The notes: generated by a model not told the origin, from the letters alone. Positions 25,290 to 33,750 are shown, counted from the first letter of the stretch. The stretch: 64,000 nucleotides of DNA from Salinisphaera sp052044135 (GCF_052044135.1 NZ_JBQDYF010000005.1:171933-235932); one strand, 5' to 3'. A program made the numbers and translations.

Positions 25290-27035
25290 ATGGCAAAGTC
25301 TGGGTGCGCAAACTATCGAGATCGGGTGCGGGCGTGGGCCGTCGTCGGGCTGGCGAGCGTACTCGGATTCGGCGCCTTTGACACGTCGGCCGTCGCCGCT
25401 GCGGACGATACGCGCACAGCGCCGGTCAGCGATATCGATCAACTGGCCCGTGCCCCCGAGGCTGCCCTGGATTACCAGGTGATGGTCGGTGAGCTGTCTT
25501 TGCTCAATGGCGATACCCCGGGCGCGGCCAAGGCCTATGTGAAGGCGCTTTCCTATTCGCAGGACCCGGCGCTGGCCCAGCGTGCGACGCAGATCGCACT
25601 GGCCGCGAATCGCCAGGATCTGGCCTACCGGGCTGCCAGGGTCTGGGCGCGGGCGGCGTCGAAGGACCGCCGGGCGCAGCAGGCGGTGGTTCGGCTGGCA
25701 TTCGTCAACAGGGACCCGCAGGGCGTTGGGACTTTTGCGCCGCAGCTGATCGCGAGTGCCGATTCGCCGCGCGACGGTTATCAGGCACTGGCCCGGATCC
25801 TGAGTGACCAGCCGGACCAGGCCAATATGGCCCTCGATGCCATGTCCAGGCTCGCCGCCGCGCATCCCAAACAGGCAGCCCCGCAGTATGCGCTGGGCCG
25901 CCTGGCGCTGAACTACAACCATATCGACACCGCTGCATCGGCCGCGGACAAGGCCGTGGCGGACGCGCCCGACTGGCCCGAGGCCAGCCTGTTGCGCGCC
26001 GCGATCGAGGTCCGGCAGGGCAAGCCCGAGGCCGCGGCCAAGCGCGTGGCCGCGCTCAAGGGCAGCGGTCGACAGCGCGCCGAGTACCATGTCGCGCTCG
26101 GGCGCATGCTCCTCCAGGCGGGTAACGACAGTAAAGGGCTGGCGGCATTCAAGCAGGCGGTGGCAATCGACGGCGATTTCACCGCGGCGCGCTACGGGCT
26201 GGGGCTGGTGGCGCTGTCGCAGGGCGATCTCGATACCGCGGCCACGCAGTTCGAGCAGCTTTACAAATCCGGCGCACACAGTGACGACGCGGCCTTTTAT
26301 CGGGGTGTGGTCGCCGAGAGGCGCCAGCACGACGCCAAGGCGATCGATTGGTACCGGAAGGTCAGCGACGGCGATCACCGGTTCGCCGCTCGTGTGCGCA
26401 TCGCGCAGCTCACCTACAAGCAGGGCAATCTCGACGGCGCGCGGGACCAGTTGCATCAACTGGCCGATGCGTATCCGGACCGGAGTGCGAAGCTGCACGC
26501 GGTGGAAGGCGGTCTGCTGGTCGATGCCGGGCAGCCGAAAAAAGCGCTGGCGGTCTACGATGCCGCGCTCAAGAATGCGCCCGACGATACCGATCTGCTC
26601 TACGCCCGCTCGCTGGCCTACGCCAAACTCGGCCGGGTCGACGCCGCCGAGGCCGATCTCAAGCACGTCCTGTCGCAAGACGCCGACAACCCCGAGGCAC
26701 TCAACGCGCTGGGCTACATGCTGACCAACCACAGCACCGATTACGCCCGGGCCGAACGCTATATCCGCAAGTCGTTGCAAGCCGATCCCGATGATCCGGC
26801 CGTGCTGGATAGCCTGGGCTGGGTGGAATACAAGCGCGGGCATCTGGCTTCGGCGCGCAAGCATCTGGAAAAAGCCTACCAGGGCAGTACCGATCCGGAG
26901 ATCGCCGCCCATCTCGGCGAAGTGCGTTGGCAGCAGGGCGACCACGACGCCGCGCGCCGGATATGGCATAAAGCGCAGGCTAAGCACCCGCATGACAAGG
27001 TGCTCAAGCAGACGATCAAACGGCTGACTTCATGA
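25290..27035 (+). CDS. Secreted tetratricopeptide-repeat protein
   Basis: TPR protein, 581 aa, with an N-terminal signal sequence (VRAWAVVGLASVLGFGAF followed by an Ala-rich cut region near residue 36) and many helix-turn-helix repeats. Examples: YVKALSYSQDPALAQRATQI, HSDDAAFYRGVVAERRQHDA, NPEALNALGYMLTN, DPAVLDSLGWVEYKRGHLA. The family occupies this position (between hemA and lolB) in Pseudomonas-like genomes and is thought to be a periplasmic scaffold, but its partners are unknown. The stop overlaps the lolB ATG by four bases, so the two are co-translated; an outer-membrane-related role is a reasonable inference. Confidence 0.85.
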   Translation: MAKSGCANYRDRVRAWAVVGLASVLGFGAFDTSAVAAADDTRTAPVSDIDQLARAPEAALDYQVMVGELSLLNGDTPGAAKAYVKALSYSQDPALAQRATQIALAANRQDLAYRAARVWARAASKDRRAQQAVVRLAFVNRDPQGVGTFAPQLIASADSPRDGYQALARILSDQPDQANMALDAMSRLAAAHPKQAAPQYALGRLALNYNHIDTAASAADKAVADAPDWPEASLLRAAIEVRQGKPEAAAKRVAALKGSGRQRAEYHVALGRMLLQAGNDSKGLAAFKQAVAIDGDFTAARYGLGLVALSQGDLDTAATQFEQLYKSGAHSDDAAFYRGVVAERRQHDAKAIDWYRKVSDGDHRFAARVRIAQLTYKQGNLDGARDQLHQLADAYPDRSAKLHAVEGGLLVDAGQPKKALAVYDAALKNAPDDTDLLYARSLAYAKLGRVDAAEADLKHVLSQDADNPEALNALGYMLTNHSTDYARAERYIRKSLQADPDDPAVLDSLGWVEYKRGHLASARKHLEKAYQGSTDPEIAAHLGEVRWQQGDHDAARRIWHKAQAKHPHDKVLKQTIKRLTS

Positions 27036-27664
27036 AGAAACTCGTATTCGCGATGATGGGAATCGCGCTGCTGGGCGGTTGCGCGATCATTCACAAGCCG
27101 GCGCCGAGTGAGGCCGGCGTGGCCAATGCCAAGGCATGGCAGGCGCGCCAGAAAACGCTCGACCAGTTCTCTGACTGGTCGCTGCAGGGGCGGGTTGCCA
27201 CCGGGCAGTTGCTGGGCTGGACCGGCAACCTGAGCTGGCGCGAACGCGCGCCGAAGTTCAATGTGCGCCTGGCCGGCCCGTTGGGCGCCGGCGGCATGCG
27301 GGCCAAGGGCACGCTCAATCATGTGGTCATCGACACCGACGACGGCAAGCATTTCGAGACCAGCGACCCGGACGCTCTGGTGAAGAAGGCACTGGGCTGG
27401 TCGTTTCCGCTCAAGCCGCTGAGCTATTGGGCCAAGGGCTTGCCGGCCCCCGGCGGCTACCAGCGAATCTCGGTCGACGCCCAGGGCCGGCTGCGTTCCT
27501 TGACCCAGGATGGCTGGACCGTATCGTATCTCCACTACACCACGCCGGCCGGCGCGCCCGCGCCGCTGCCCAAACGCGTGGTGCTCGATAATGGCGACAC
27601 GCGCATTCGTCTGATCGTCGATCGCTGGTTCGACCTGAACGCTTCGAGCGGCAACGCCGGTTGA
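27032..27664 (+). CDS. lolB: Outer-membrane lipoprotein LolB
   Basis: LolB, 210 aa, receives lipoproteins from LolA and inserts them in the outer membrane; essential in many gammaproteobacteria. Seen: signal peptide MKKLVFAMMGIALLGGC with lipobox LGGC and the mature Cys at residue 17. The mature part shows the LolB pattern FSDWSLQGRVATGQLLGWTG, the beta-barrel strands NLSWRERAPKFNVRLAGPL, and the C-terminal DNGDTRIRLIVDRW. The ATG overlaps the TPR stop. In related genomes ispE follows; here an MFS gene follows instead. Confidence 0.92.
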   Translation: MKKLVFAMMGIALLGGCAIIHKPAPSEAGVANAKAWQARQKTLDQFSDWSLQGRVATGQLLGWTGNLSWRERAPKFNVRLAGPLGAGGMRAKGTLNHVVIDTDDGKHFETSDPDALVKKALGWSFPLKPLSYWAKGLPAPGGYQRISVDAQGRLRSLTQDGWTVSYLHYTTPAGAPAPLPKRVVLDNGDTRIRLIVDRWFDLNASSGNAG

Positions 27665-27675
27665 CGTCCGCGCCG

Positions 27676-28848
27676 ATGGCCTCCGATACCACCGCCTCCA
27701 TGGCTGCGCGCCCGGCTGCGAGCCCGTCTTTTCGCCTGGCGGGCATGAGTTGGTCGCACTTCGTCAACGACGGCGCGGCGAACTTCCTGCCGGGCGTATT
27801 GCCCGCCATCCTGATCGGGCTTCACCTGCCAGTGGCGCTGGCCGGCACATTGATGGCCGCGCTGCTGGTCGGGCAGGGCCTGCAACCGTTCGTCGGCCTG
27901 GTCGGCGACCGGATCGGCGGGCGTGCATTGAGCCTCGTCGGCCTGGTGGGCTCGTCGCTCGGTGCCGGCCTGGTGGGATGGGTGGCCAGCCCGGCCGCGC
28001 TGATGGCCGCGCTCGTGCTGATCGGTGTCTCGAACGCGATGTTCCATCCCCAGGCCCTGGCGGGCGTGCGTCGACTGGCGCAGACACGCCAGGGGCTGGC
28101 CATGTCTGTGTTTCTCGTCGGCGGCGAGATCGGGCGGGGTGTCTGGCCGGTGCTGGCCGGGCTGTGCGTGGTGTGGGGCGGTCTGCACTGGCTGGCCTTG
28201 CTGGCCTTGCCCGGTTTCGCCAGTGTTTTCCTGCTGGCGCGTTGCGCACCCGCGTTGCCGCGGCGTTCCCTGGATGCCACGCCGATCGCCTGGCGCCGGC
28301 ACATCGGCGGTCTGTCGCGTCTCGTCGTGTTCTGCGCACTGCGCGCGTTCGTGATCTTTGCCGCGGTCACGCTGTTGCCGCTGATGTGGTCGGCCGATGG
28401 CGGATCGCTCACCGCGGGCGCCAGCCTGATCACCGTGCTCCTGGTGGTCGGCGTGATCGGCAATCTCAGCGGCGGCTGGCTTGCCGATCGGCTCGGCTCG
28501 CGGGTGCTGCTGATCGGCACCATGCTGCTCAGTGCGTTATGCGCGGCGGCGCTGGGCTTCGTTGGCGGGTTATGGCTGTGGTTGCTCACCGCGATGCTCG
28601 GCATCGCCCTGTTCGCCACGCTGCCGCTCACCATCCTGATCGCGCAGGATGTGCTGCCCGAGAATCGTTCGTTCGGCTCCGGCCTGGCGCTGGGGCTGGC
28701 CAACGCGCTGGGCGCGGTGGCCGTGATCGGCCTGGGGCCGTTGATCGAGGCGGCGGGCGCATCGGCCGGTTTCCTGCTGGCCGCGGGTGCCGCACTCGCC
28801 GCGGCGATGCTGGCGGTCTGGGTGCCGCGACGCGCTCGCGCGCATTGA
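27676..28848 (+). CDS. MFS transporter (fosmidomycin-resistance-like)
   Basis: Major facilitator superfamily efflux-type transporter, about 390 aa, twelve hydrophobic segments. Seen: N-terminal MSWSHFVNDGAANFLPGVLP, which resembles the opening of the Fsr fosmidomycin-resistance group, LVGQGLQPFVGLVGDRIGGR as the loop 2-3 motif A, and SNAMFHPQALAGVRRLA. The substrate is unknown. I place the start at ATG 27676; a TTG at 27661 overlapping the lolB stop is also possible, and neither has a clear ribosome site. It sits where ispE lies in the otherwise conserved lolB-ispE-tRNA-Gln-prs order, which makes its link to isoprenoid-directed drugs a curiosity rather than evidence. Confidence 0.85.
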   Translation: MASDTTASMAARPAASPSFRLAGMSWSHFVNDGAANFLPGVLPAILIGLHLPVALAGTLMAALLVGQGLQPFVGLVGDRIGGRALSLVGLVGSSLGAGLVGWVASPAALMAALVLIGVSNAMFHPQALAGVRRLAQTRQGLAMSVFLVGGEIGRGVWPVLAGLCVVWGGLHWLALLALPGFASVFLLARCAPALPRRSLDATPIAWRRHIGGLSRLVVFCALRAFVIFAAVTLLPLMWSADGGSLTAGASLITVLLVVGVIGNLSGGWLADRLGSRVLLIGTMLLSALCAAALGFVGGLWLWLLTAMLGIALFATLPLTILIAQDVLPENRSFGSGLALGLANALGAVAVIGLGPLIEAAGASAGFLLAAGAALAAAMLAVWVPRRARAH

Positions 28849-29241
28849 GCGAGACACGGCGGCCCGCGCAATGGCCAGTGCCCGGGCCGGCCAGGCAATA
28901 CACAGCCGCTGAATGAGCCGGCATCGGCACTCGCGTGTCACCGGCCGCGGTTTGAGCGGGCGCGGCCATGCGGTAAGGAATAGGCTCTTGGTGAACAGCG
29001 ATCGCGCCTGCCGCAGGTTCGACGCCCTCGCATGCGCGGGCGAACCGGGGCGCTTCAGCGCCACGGGCCCGTAGGGTTGAGGATGCGTGAGCATCCGAAT
29101 AATCCTGCCGCCCGGAAGGTTTCTCGTGGCTGTCGTTTGTTTGTGCTGTGGCTGAAATTGACAGGCTCAGGTCAAGCCAAGAGAATACGCCGCTCTCGCC
29201 TGCGCAATGCGCGCGATGGGCGATTGGGACACCGATTTGAA

Positions 29242-29401
29242 TGGGGCGTAGCTAAGCGGTAAGGCATCGGCCCGTTTGTGACAGGCGATCCCGTGTACCG
29301 CAGGTTCGACGCCCTCGCATGCGAGGGCGAACCGGGGCGCTTCAGCGCCACGGGCCCGCAGGGTGAGGATGCGTGAGCATCCGAATAATCCTGCCGCCCG
29401 G
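29242..29401 (+). pseudogene. tRNA-Gln-like unit B with two insertions
   Basis: Starts TGGGGCGTAGCTAAGCGG like the real tRNA-Gln. The anticodon loop is replaced by about 17 bases at 29270-29286. After the T-arm half GGTTCGA (29303-29309) comes a 78-base insert (29310-29387), then ATCCTGCCGCCC completes the T stem and most of the acceptor strand. The 3-prime end is CCCGG, not CCCCAGCCA, so no normal mature tRNA can form. Confidence 0.8.
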
Positions 29402-29527
29402 AAGGTTTCTCGTGGCTGCCGTTTGTTTGTGCTGTGCCTGAAATTGACAGGCTCAGGTCAAGCCAAGAGAATACGCCGCTCTCGTCTGCGCAATGCGCGC
29501 GATGGGCGATTGGGACACTGATTTGAA

Positions 29528-29687
29528 TGGGGCGTAGCCAAGCGGTAAGGCATCGGCCCGTTTGTGACAGGCGATCCCGTGTACCGCAGGTTCGACGCCC
29601 TCGCATGCGAGGGCGAACCGGGGCGCTTCAGCGCCACGGGCCCGTAGGGTGAGGATGCGTGAGCATCCGAATAATCCTGCCGCCCGG
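29528..29687 (+). pseudogene. tRNA-Gln-like unit C with two insertions
   Basis: Nearly identical to unit B, 286 bp downstream, and closer to the true gene in its D arm (GTAGCCAAGCGG). It has the same replaced anticodon loop, the same 78-base T-loop insert (from 29596) and the same CCCGG end. The strong similarity between B and C, spacers included, suggests recent duplication or conversion. Confidence 0.8.
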
Positions 29688-29789
29688 AAGCATTCTTTCT
29701 AAATTGACACGGGTAGGGTTGCAAAACAGAATACCCGGCGTTCTGATTAAACGGTGACCCCCCTATCCGGGTTGCCGTTGTGATTTTAC

Positions 29790-29864
29790 TGGGGCGTAGC
29801 CAAGCGGTAAGGCATCGGGTTTTGATCCCGTGTACCGCAGGTTCGAATCCTGCCGCCCCAGCCA
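29790..29864 (+). tRNA. tRNA-Gln (anticodon TTG)
   Basis: A 75-base cloverleaf with encoded CCA. Acceptor TGGGGCG / CGCCCCA, D arm with AGCGGTAAGGC, anticodon stem CGGG/CCCG enclosing TTTTGAT (anticodon TTG), T arm CAGG-TTCGAAT-CCTG. It is the only intact member of the tRNA-Gln-like array and sits before prs as in Pseudomonas. Confidence 0.97.
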
Positions 29865-29898
29865 ATTAGACGTTCGCGTGAGCGGACACAACAGACAG

Positions 29899-30033
29899 TT
29901 GGGGCGGCAGGATGAGCATCCTGCAAGGTTCGACGGTCGCGCGACAGCGCGATCGAATCGTGTCGCGAAGCGACACGAGCCCGAAGGGTGAGGATGCGCA
30001 AGCATCCGAATAATCCTGCCGCCCCAGCCAATT
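29899..30033 (+). ncRNA. Structured hairpin unit D after tRNA-Gln (putative RNA or mobile repeat)
   Basis: Outer inverted repeat GGGGCGGCAGGAT (29901-29913) / ATCCTGCCGCCCC closes a domain. Inside are GGTTCGA..TCGAATC with core TCGCGC-GACA-GCGCGA, then GTGTCGC-GAA-GCGACAC, a CCC-GAA-GGG mini-hairpin, and GGATGC-GCAA-GCATCC. The same four helices occur in the T-loop inserts of units B and C with different bases but kept pairing. The copy ends with the 16-base string that also ends tRNA-Gln (TGCCGCCCCAGCCAAT), so the tRNA 3-prime end is present twice. Whether it is transcribed is unknown. Confidence 0.5.
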
Positions 30034-30055
30034 TCGACAAAAACGGCGGCAATCC

Positions 30056-31015
30056 ATGGCGGACTCCCGATTGATGGTCTTCACCGGCAACGCCAACCCG
30101 GCGTTGGCGCGCGATGTGGCGGGCTATCTCAGGTTGCCGATGGGCAAGGCCAGCGTTGGACGATTCTCGGACGGCGAATGCCAGGTCGAGATCGAGGAGA
30201 ACGTACGCGGCCGCGATGTGTTTGTGGTGCAGTCGACCTGTCGGCCGACCAACGACACGCTCATGGAACTGCTGATGATGATCGATGCGCTGCATCGCGC
30301 ATCCGCCGGGCGTATCACCGCGGTCATGCCGTATTTCGGTTATGCGCGCCAGGATCGCCGCCCGCGCAGCGCGCGCGTGCCGATCTCGGCCAAGGTGGCG
30401 GCCAGCCTGCTGGGCGCGGTGGGCACCGACCGCGTGCTCACGGTCGACCTGCACGCCGACCAGATCCAGGGGTTCTTCGACATGCCGGTGGACAACGTCT
30501 ATGCCTCGCCGGTGCTGCTGGGCGATATCTGGCGCCAGAAGGAACGCAGCGACAACCTGATCGTGGTATCGCCCGACGTGGGCGGCGTGGTCCGCGCCCG
30601 GGCGCTGGCCAAACGCCTCGACGAGGCGGACCTGGCGATCATCGACAAGCGCCGGCCCAAGGCCAACGAAGCCAAGATCATGAACATCATCGGCGACGTG
30701 GCGGGCAAGAGCTGCATCATGGTCGACGATCTGGTGGATACCGCCGGCACGCTGTGCCAGGCGGCCAATGCGCTGAAGGATCAGGGCGCGACCAAGGTGC
30801 GAGCCTACGTGACGCACCCGGTGCTGTCCGGCAAGGCGGTGGAGAATATCCGCGATTCCCGCCTCGACGAACTCGTGGTCACCGACACGATCCCGTTGTC
30901 GGAAGAGGCCTCGGCCTGCCCCAAGATCCGACAGCTGCATATCGCGCCGCTGCTGGCCGAGACGATCCGGCGCGTGTCGGCCGAGGAGTCGGTGTCGACG
31001 CTGTACGTCGACTAG
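30056..31015 (+). CDS. prs: Ribose-phosphate pyrophosphokinase
   Basis: PRPP synthase, 319 aa, makes phosphoribosyl pyrophosphate for nucleotide, His and Trp synthesis. Seen: N-terminal LMVFTGNANPALARDVAGYL, ATP/ribose loops VQSTCRPTNDTLMELL, the divalent-metal segment VDLHADQIQGFFDMP, the catalytic flexible-loop region DKRRPKANEAK, and the PRPP-binding motif IMVDDLVDTAGTLC near residue 220. It is in the conserved tRNA-Gln-prs-rplY-pth-ychF order. The ATG lies 23 bp after unit D. Confidence 0.97.
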   Translation: MADSRLMVFTGNANPALARDVAGYLRLPMGKASVGRFSDGECQVEIEENVRGRDVFVVQSTCRPTNDTLMELLMMIDALHRASAGRITAVMPYFGYARQDRRPRSARVPISAKVAASLLGAVGTDRVLTVDLHADQIQGFFDMPVDNVYASPVLLGDIWRQKERSDNLIVVSPDVGGVVRARALAKRLDEADLAIIDKRRPKANEAKIMNIIGDVAGKSCIMVDDLVDTAGTLCQAANALKDQGATKVRAYVTHPVLSGKAVENIRDSRLDELVVTDTIPLSEEASACPKIRQLHIAPLLAETIRRVSAEESVSTLYVD

Positions 31016-31206
31016 CGTCGATTCCGGCGGTCAATGCGCGCCGCCGATACAATTTTTACCGTGCGCCTCGTGCAATCGGCGACGAAGCGCGTATACTACG
31101 CGGTCTTTTAATCCCGGCGGAACAATCGTTGCGCCGTTCGACCATCGACTGTAACCGGCCGCAACCCAACGCCAGCGGCCAGACAAGCTAGCTGGAGCGA
31201 ATCGAT

Positions 31207-31920
31207 ATGGAAGCTTTCGAGCTCAACGCGGAAAAACGCAATGCCACCGGCCGGGCCGAGAACAGGCGCCTGCGCAAGACCGGTCGCGTGCCGGCCATCA
31301 TCTATGGCGGTAACGGCGATCCGGTGATGCTGTCGTTCAACCACAACGACCTGGTCCATCATCTGGACAACGAGGCGTTCTTCTCGCACATCATCAGGAT
31401 CAACATCGACGGCGCCCAGGCGGAAGAGGTCGTGCTGCGCGACCTGCAGCGCCACCCGGCCAAGCCGTTCGTCGAGCATGCCGATTTCCTGCGCATTGTC
31501 GCGGGCGAGGCGCTGCGCATGAGCGTGCCGCTGCACTTCGTGGGTGAAGAGGAATGCCCGGGTGTGGTCGACGAAGCCGGTGTCATCCAGCACAACATGA
31601 ATGACATCGAGATCGAGTGCCTGCCGCGCGACCTGCCGGAGTATCTCGAGGTCGATTGCCGCAACCTGCATCTGCACGATGCGGTGCATCTGTCGCAGCT
31701 GGTGCTGCCGAACGGTGTCCAGGTCGTTGAGCTGATGGGCGACGAGGAAGAGCAGAACGATCTGACCGTGGTCTCCGTCCAGGTGCCGCGCGCCGCAGTG
31801 GAGCTGGAAGCCGAGGACGAGGCCGAGGCAGAAGCCGAAGCGGCGGCCGACGCGGCCGAGGCCGAGGACGAAGACGCCGACGAGGACGGCAAGGAAGAGG
31901 GCGACGCGGACAACAGCTGA
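31207..31920 (+). CDS. rplY: 50S ribosomal protein L25/general stress protein Ctc
   Basis: Long-form L25 (CTC type), 237 aa, binds 5S rRNA. Seen: N-terminal L25 domain (ELNAEKRNATGRAENRRLRK, GRVPAIIYGGNGDPVMLSF, LRDLQRHPAKPFVEHADFLR) and the C-terminal TL5-like domain (VPLHFVGEEECPGVVDEAG). The final 35 residues are a highly acidic Glu/Asp/Ala tail. Such tails are common in long L25 proteins and fit a salt-adapted proteome, though that is only inference. GGAGCG lies upstream of the ATG. It is followed by pth. Confidence 0.95.
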   Translation: MEAFELNAEKRNATGRAENRRLRKTGRVPAIIYGGNGDPVMLSFNHNDLVHHLDNEAFFSHIIRINIDGAQAEEVVLRDLQRHPAKPFVEHADFLRIVAGEALRMSVPLHFVGEEECPGVVDEAGVIQHNMNDIEIECLPRDLPEYLEVDCRNLHLHDAVHLSQLVLPNGVQVVELMGDEEEQNDLTVVSVQVPRAAVELEAEDEAEAEAEAAADAAEAEDEDADEDGKEEGDADNS

Positions 31921-31958
31921 TCGTTGTCCCGCGGCTGTTGGAACGCATCGAATGACCG

Positions 31959-32540
31959 ATGAGTGAACGCATCCGCGCGCTCGTGGCCCTGGGCAATCCC
32001 GGCGCCGATCATGCCCGTGACCGGCACAACGCCGGCTTCTGGCTGGCGGACCGGCTGGCCCAGCGCTGGGGTCTTGTCTTTTCCCCGGAGAAGAAGTTCA
32101 GGGGCGATCTCGCGCGCGCTGACCGCGCGGGCGAGACGCTCTGGCTGCTCAAGCCGATGACCTTCATGAACGTCAGCGGCGAGGCCATCCAGCCGCTGCT
32201 GGCATTTCACAAGATTGAGCCCGCCGAATTGCTGGTCGTGCACGACGAGCTCGACCTGCCGCCGGGGGTGGCCCGGCTCAAGGATGGCGGCGGTCACGGC
32301 GGCCACAACGGCCTGCGCGATACCCATCGTGTGATCGGCCCCGGTTATCGACGCCTGCGCATCGGCATCGGCCATCCCGGCCACGCCTCACGGGTGCTGT
32401 CGCACGTGCTCGGCAAACCGTCGGCCGATGAACAGGCGGCAATCGACGCCGCCATCGAGGCGGGTGTCGACGCGGTGGAAACAATCATCGAGTCCGGCTG
32501 GAACCGCGGCGCCCAGCAGCTTAACTCCCGCAAGCCCTGA
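31959..32540 (+). CDS. pth: Peptidyl-tRNA hydrolase
   Basis: Pth, 193 aa, frees tRNA from peptidyl-tRNA dropped by ribosomes. Seen: LVALGNPGADHARDRHNAGF with the catalytic His in RHNAGF near residue 23, LLKPMTFMNVSGEAI, VVHDELDLPPG with the conserved Asp, and GGGHGGHNGLRDT. It lies 38 bp after rplY and 45 bp before ychF, likely co-transcribed. Length is typical. Confidence 0.97.
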   Translation: MSERIRALVALGNPGADHARDRHNAGFWLADRLAQRWGLVFSPEKKFRGDLARADRAGETLWLLKPMTFMNVSGEAIQPLLAFHKIEPAELLVVHDELDLPPGVARLKDGGGHGGHNGLRDTHRVIGPGYRRLRIGIGHPGHASRVLSHVLGKPSADEQAAIDAAIEAGVDAVETIIESGWNRGAQQLNSRKP

Positions 32541-32585
32541 TTCGATTCCGTCCGCGATCTCGCGGGCGCTCACGAGGTATTTTCC

Positions 32586-33677
32586 ATGGCGCTTCAGATC
32601 GGCATCGTCGGCCTGCCCAATGTCGGCAAATCGACCCTGTTCAACGCCCTGACCGCGGCCGAGATCCCGGCCGAGAACTATCCGTTCTGCACCATCGATC
32701 CCAATGTGGGCGTGGTCACCGTGCCCGATCCGCGGCTCGACAGACTGGCCGCGATCGCCGCGCCGGAAAAGGTGCTGCCGACGACCATCGAGTTCGTCGA
32801 TATCGCCGGACTCGTGGCGGGGGCCTCGACAGGGGAAGGGCTCGGCAACCAGTTTCTGGCCAATATCCGCGAGACCGACGCCATCCTGCATGTCGTGCGC
32901 TGTTTCGAGAACGACGATGTCATGCATGTCTCGGGGCGCGTGGACCCGATCGCCGACATCGAGACCATCGACACCGAGCTGGCGCTGGCGGATCTGACCA
33001 CGGTCACCCGGGCGCTGGACCGGGTGTCCAAGGCCGCGAAATCCGGTGACAAGAACGCCAGGCGCCAGGCCGACGTCTATGCCCGTGTGCGCGATCATCT
33101 CGATACCGGGGCGCCGGTGCGGGCGCTGGAACTGTCCGAGGACGAGCACGCGGCGCTGCGCGAGCTGCATCTGATCACCGCCAAGCCGGCGTTGTTCGTG
33201 GCCAACGTCGACGAGGAGGGGTTCGAGAACAACCCGCTGCTCGATCGTGTGCGCGCGCACGCCGAGGCGCAGAATGCGCGGGTAGTGCCGGTATGCGCCG
33301 CGCTGGAAGGCGAGATCGCGCAACTCGACGGCGGCGACAAGCTCGAATTCCTGGCCGAACTGGGCCAGGACGAGCCCGGGCTGAATCGCGTGATCCGCGC
33401 CGGCTATGCGCTGCTCGGGCTGCAGACGTTCTTCACGGTCGGGCCCAAGGAGGTCCGGGCCTGGACGGTGCGTGCCGGCTCCACCGCGCCGCAGGCGGCG
33501 GGTGTGATCCATACCGACTTCGAGCGCGGCTTCATCCGGGCCGAGGTGATCGGCTACGACGACTACGTCGAGCTTGGCGGTGAGAAAGGCGCCAAGGAAG
33601 CCGGCCGCCAGCGGCTCGAAGGCAAGGAGTACCGCATGGCCGAAGGCGATGTGGTGCATTTCCGCTTCAACGTCTGA
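32586..33677 (+). CDS. ychF: Redox-regulated ATPase YchF
   Basis: OBG-family P-loop ATPase, 363 aa (E. coli 363), binds ribosomes and tunes antioxidant responses. Seen: the P-loop GIVGLPNVGKSTLFNALT, NYPFCTIDPNVGVV (G2/switch I), the G3 motif DIAGLVAGAS, and the NxxE-type specificity segment VANVDEEGFENN that gives ATP rather than GTP preference. The C-terminal TGS-like domain contains TFFTVGPKEVRAWT. Last gene of the rplY-pth-ychF run, followed by tRNA-Met. Confidence 0.97.
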   Translation: MALQIGIVGLPNVGKSTLFNALTAAEIPAENYPFCTIDPNVGVVTVPDPRLDRLAAIAAPEKVLPTTIEFVDIAGLVAGASTGEGLGNQFLANIRETDAILHVVRCFENDDVMHVSGRVDPIADIETIDTELALADLTTVTRALDRVSKAAKSGDKNARRQADVYARVRDHLDTGAPVRALELSEDEHAALRELHLITAKPALFVANVDEEGFENNPLLDRVRAHAEAQNARVVPVCAALEGEIAQLDGGDKLEFLAELGQDEPGLNRVIRAGYALLGLQTFFTVGPKEVRAWTVRAGSTAPQAAGVIHTDFERGFIRAEVIGYDDYVELGGEKGAKEAGRQRLEGKEYRMAEGDVVHFRFNV

Positions 33678-33750
33678 GCGGATTCCGTATTTTTTGGCCG
33701 TTACCGTCTTGACGGAAACGGCCGGGCCGAACATAATCTCGCGCCTTCGC

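Larger units (their letters stand above)
28969..29700 (+). repeat. Tandem array of tRNA-Gln-derived repeats (three units, about 286 bp period)
   Basis: Three head-to-tail units precede the true tRNA-Gln gene: unit A (about 28969-29113, 5-prime part decayed), unit B (29242-29401) and unit C (29528-29687). Each has tRNA-Gln sequence interrupted at the anticodon loop and again in the T loop by a hairpin-rich insert of 78 bases. A to B and B to C also share the 125-base spacer almost perfectly, so this is a true tandem repeat. No protein gene is plausible from 28849 to 29789; minus-strand frames here are only antisense readings of tRNA sequence. Confidence 0.85.

Noticed and set aside
29242..29401. 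Functional second tRNA-Gln gene
   Set aside because: The anticodon loop is replaced, the T loop carries a 78-base insert and the CCA end is missing; only an unknown splicing process could rescue it.
28969..29864. CRISPR array
   Set aside because: Units are about 286 bp with conserved spacers and tRNA-derived sequence; there are no short repeats with unique 30-40 bp spacers and no cas genes.
29458..30005. Minus-strand proteins with sequences such as GRQDSNLRYTGS and ALPLGYAP
   Set aside because: These are antisense readings of tRNA-Gln and its repeats, a well-known source of false proteins; they lack ribosome sites and family matches.
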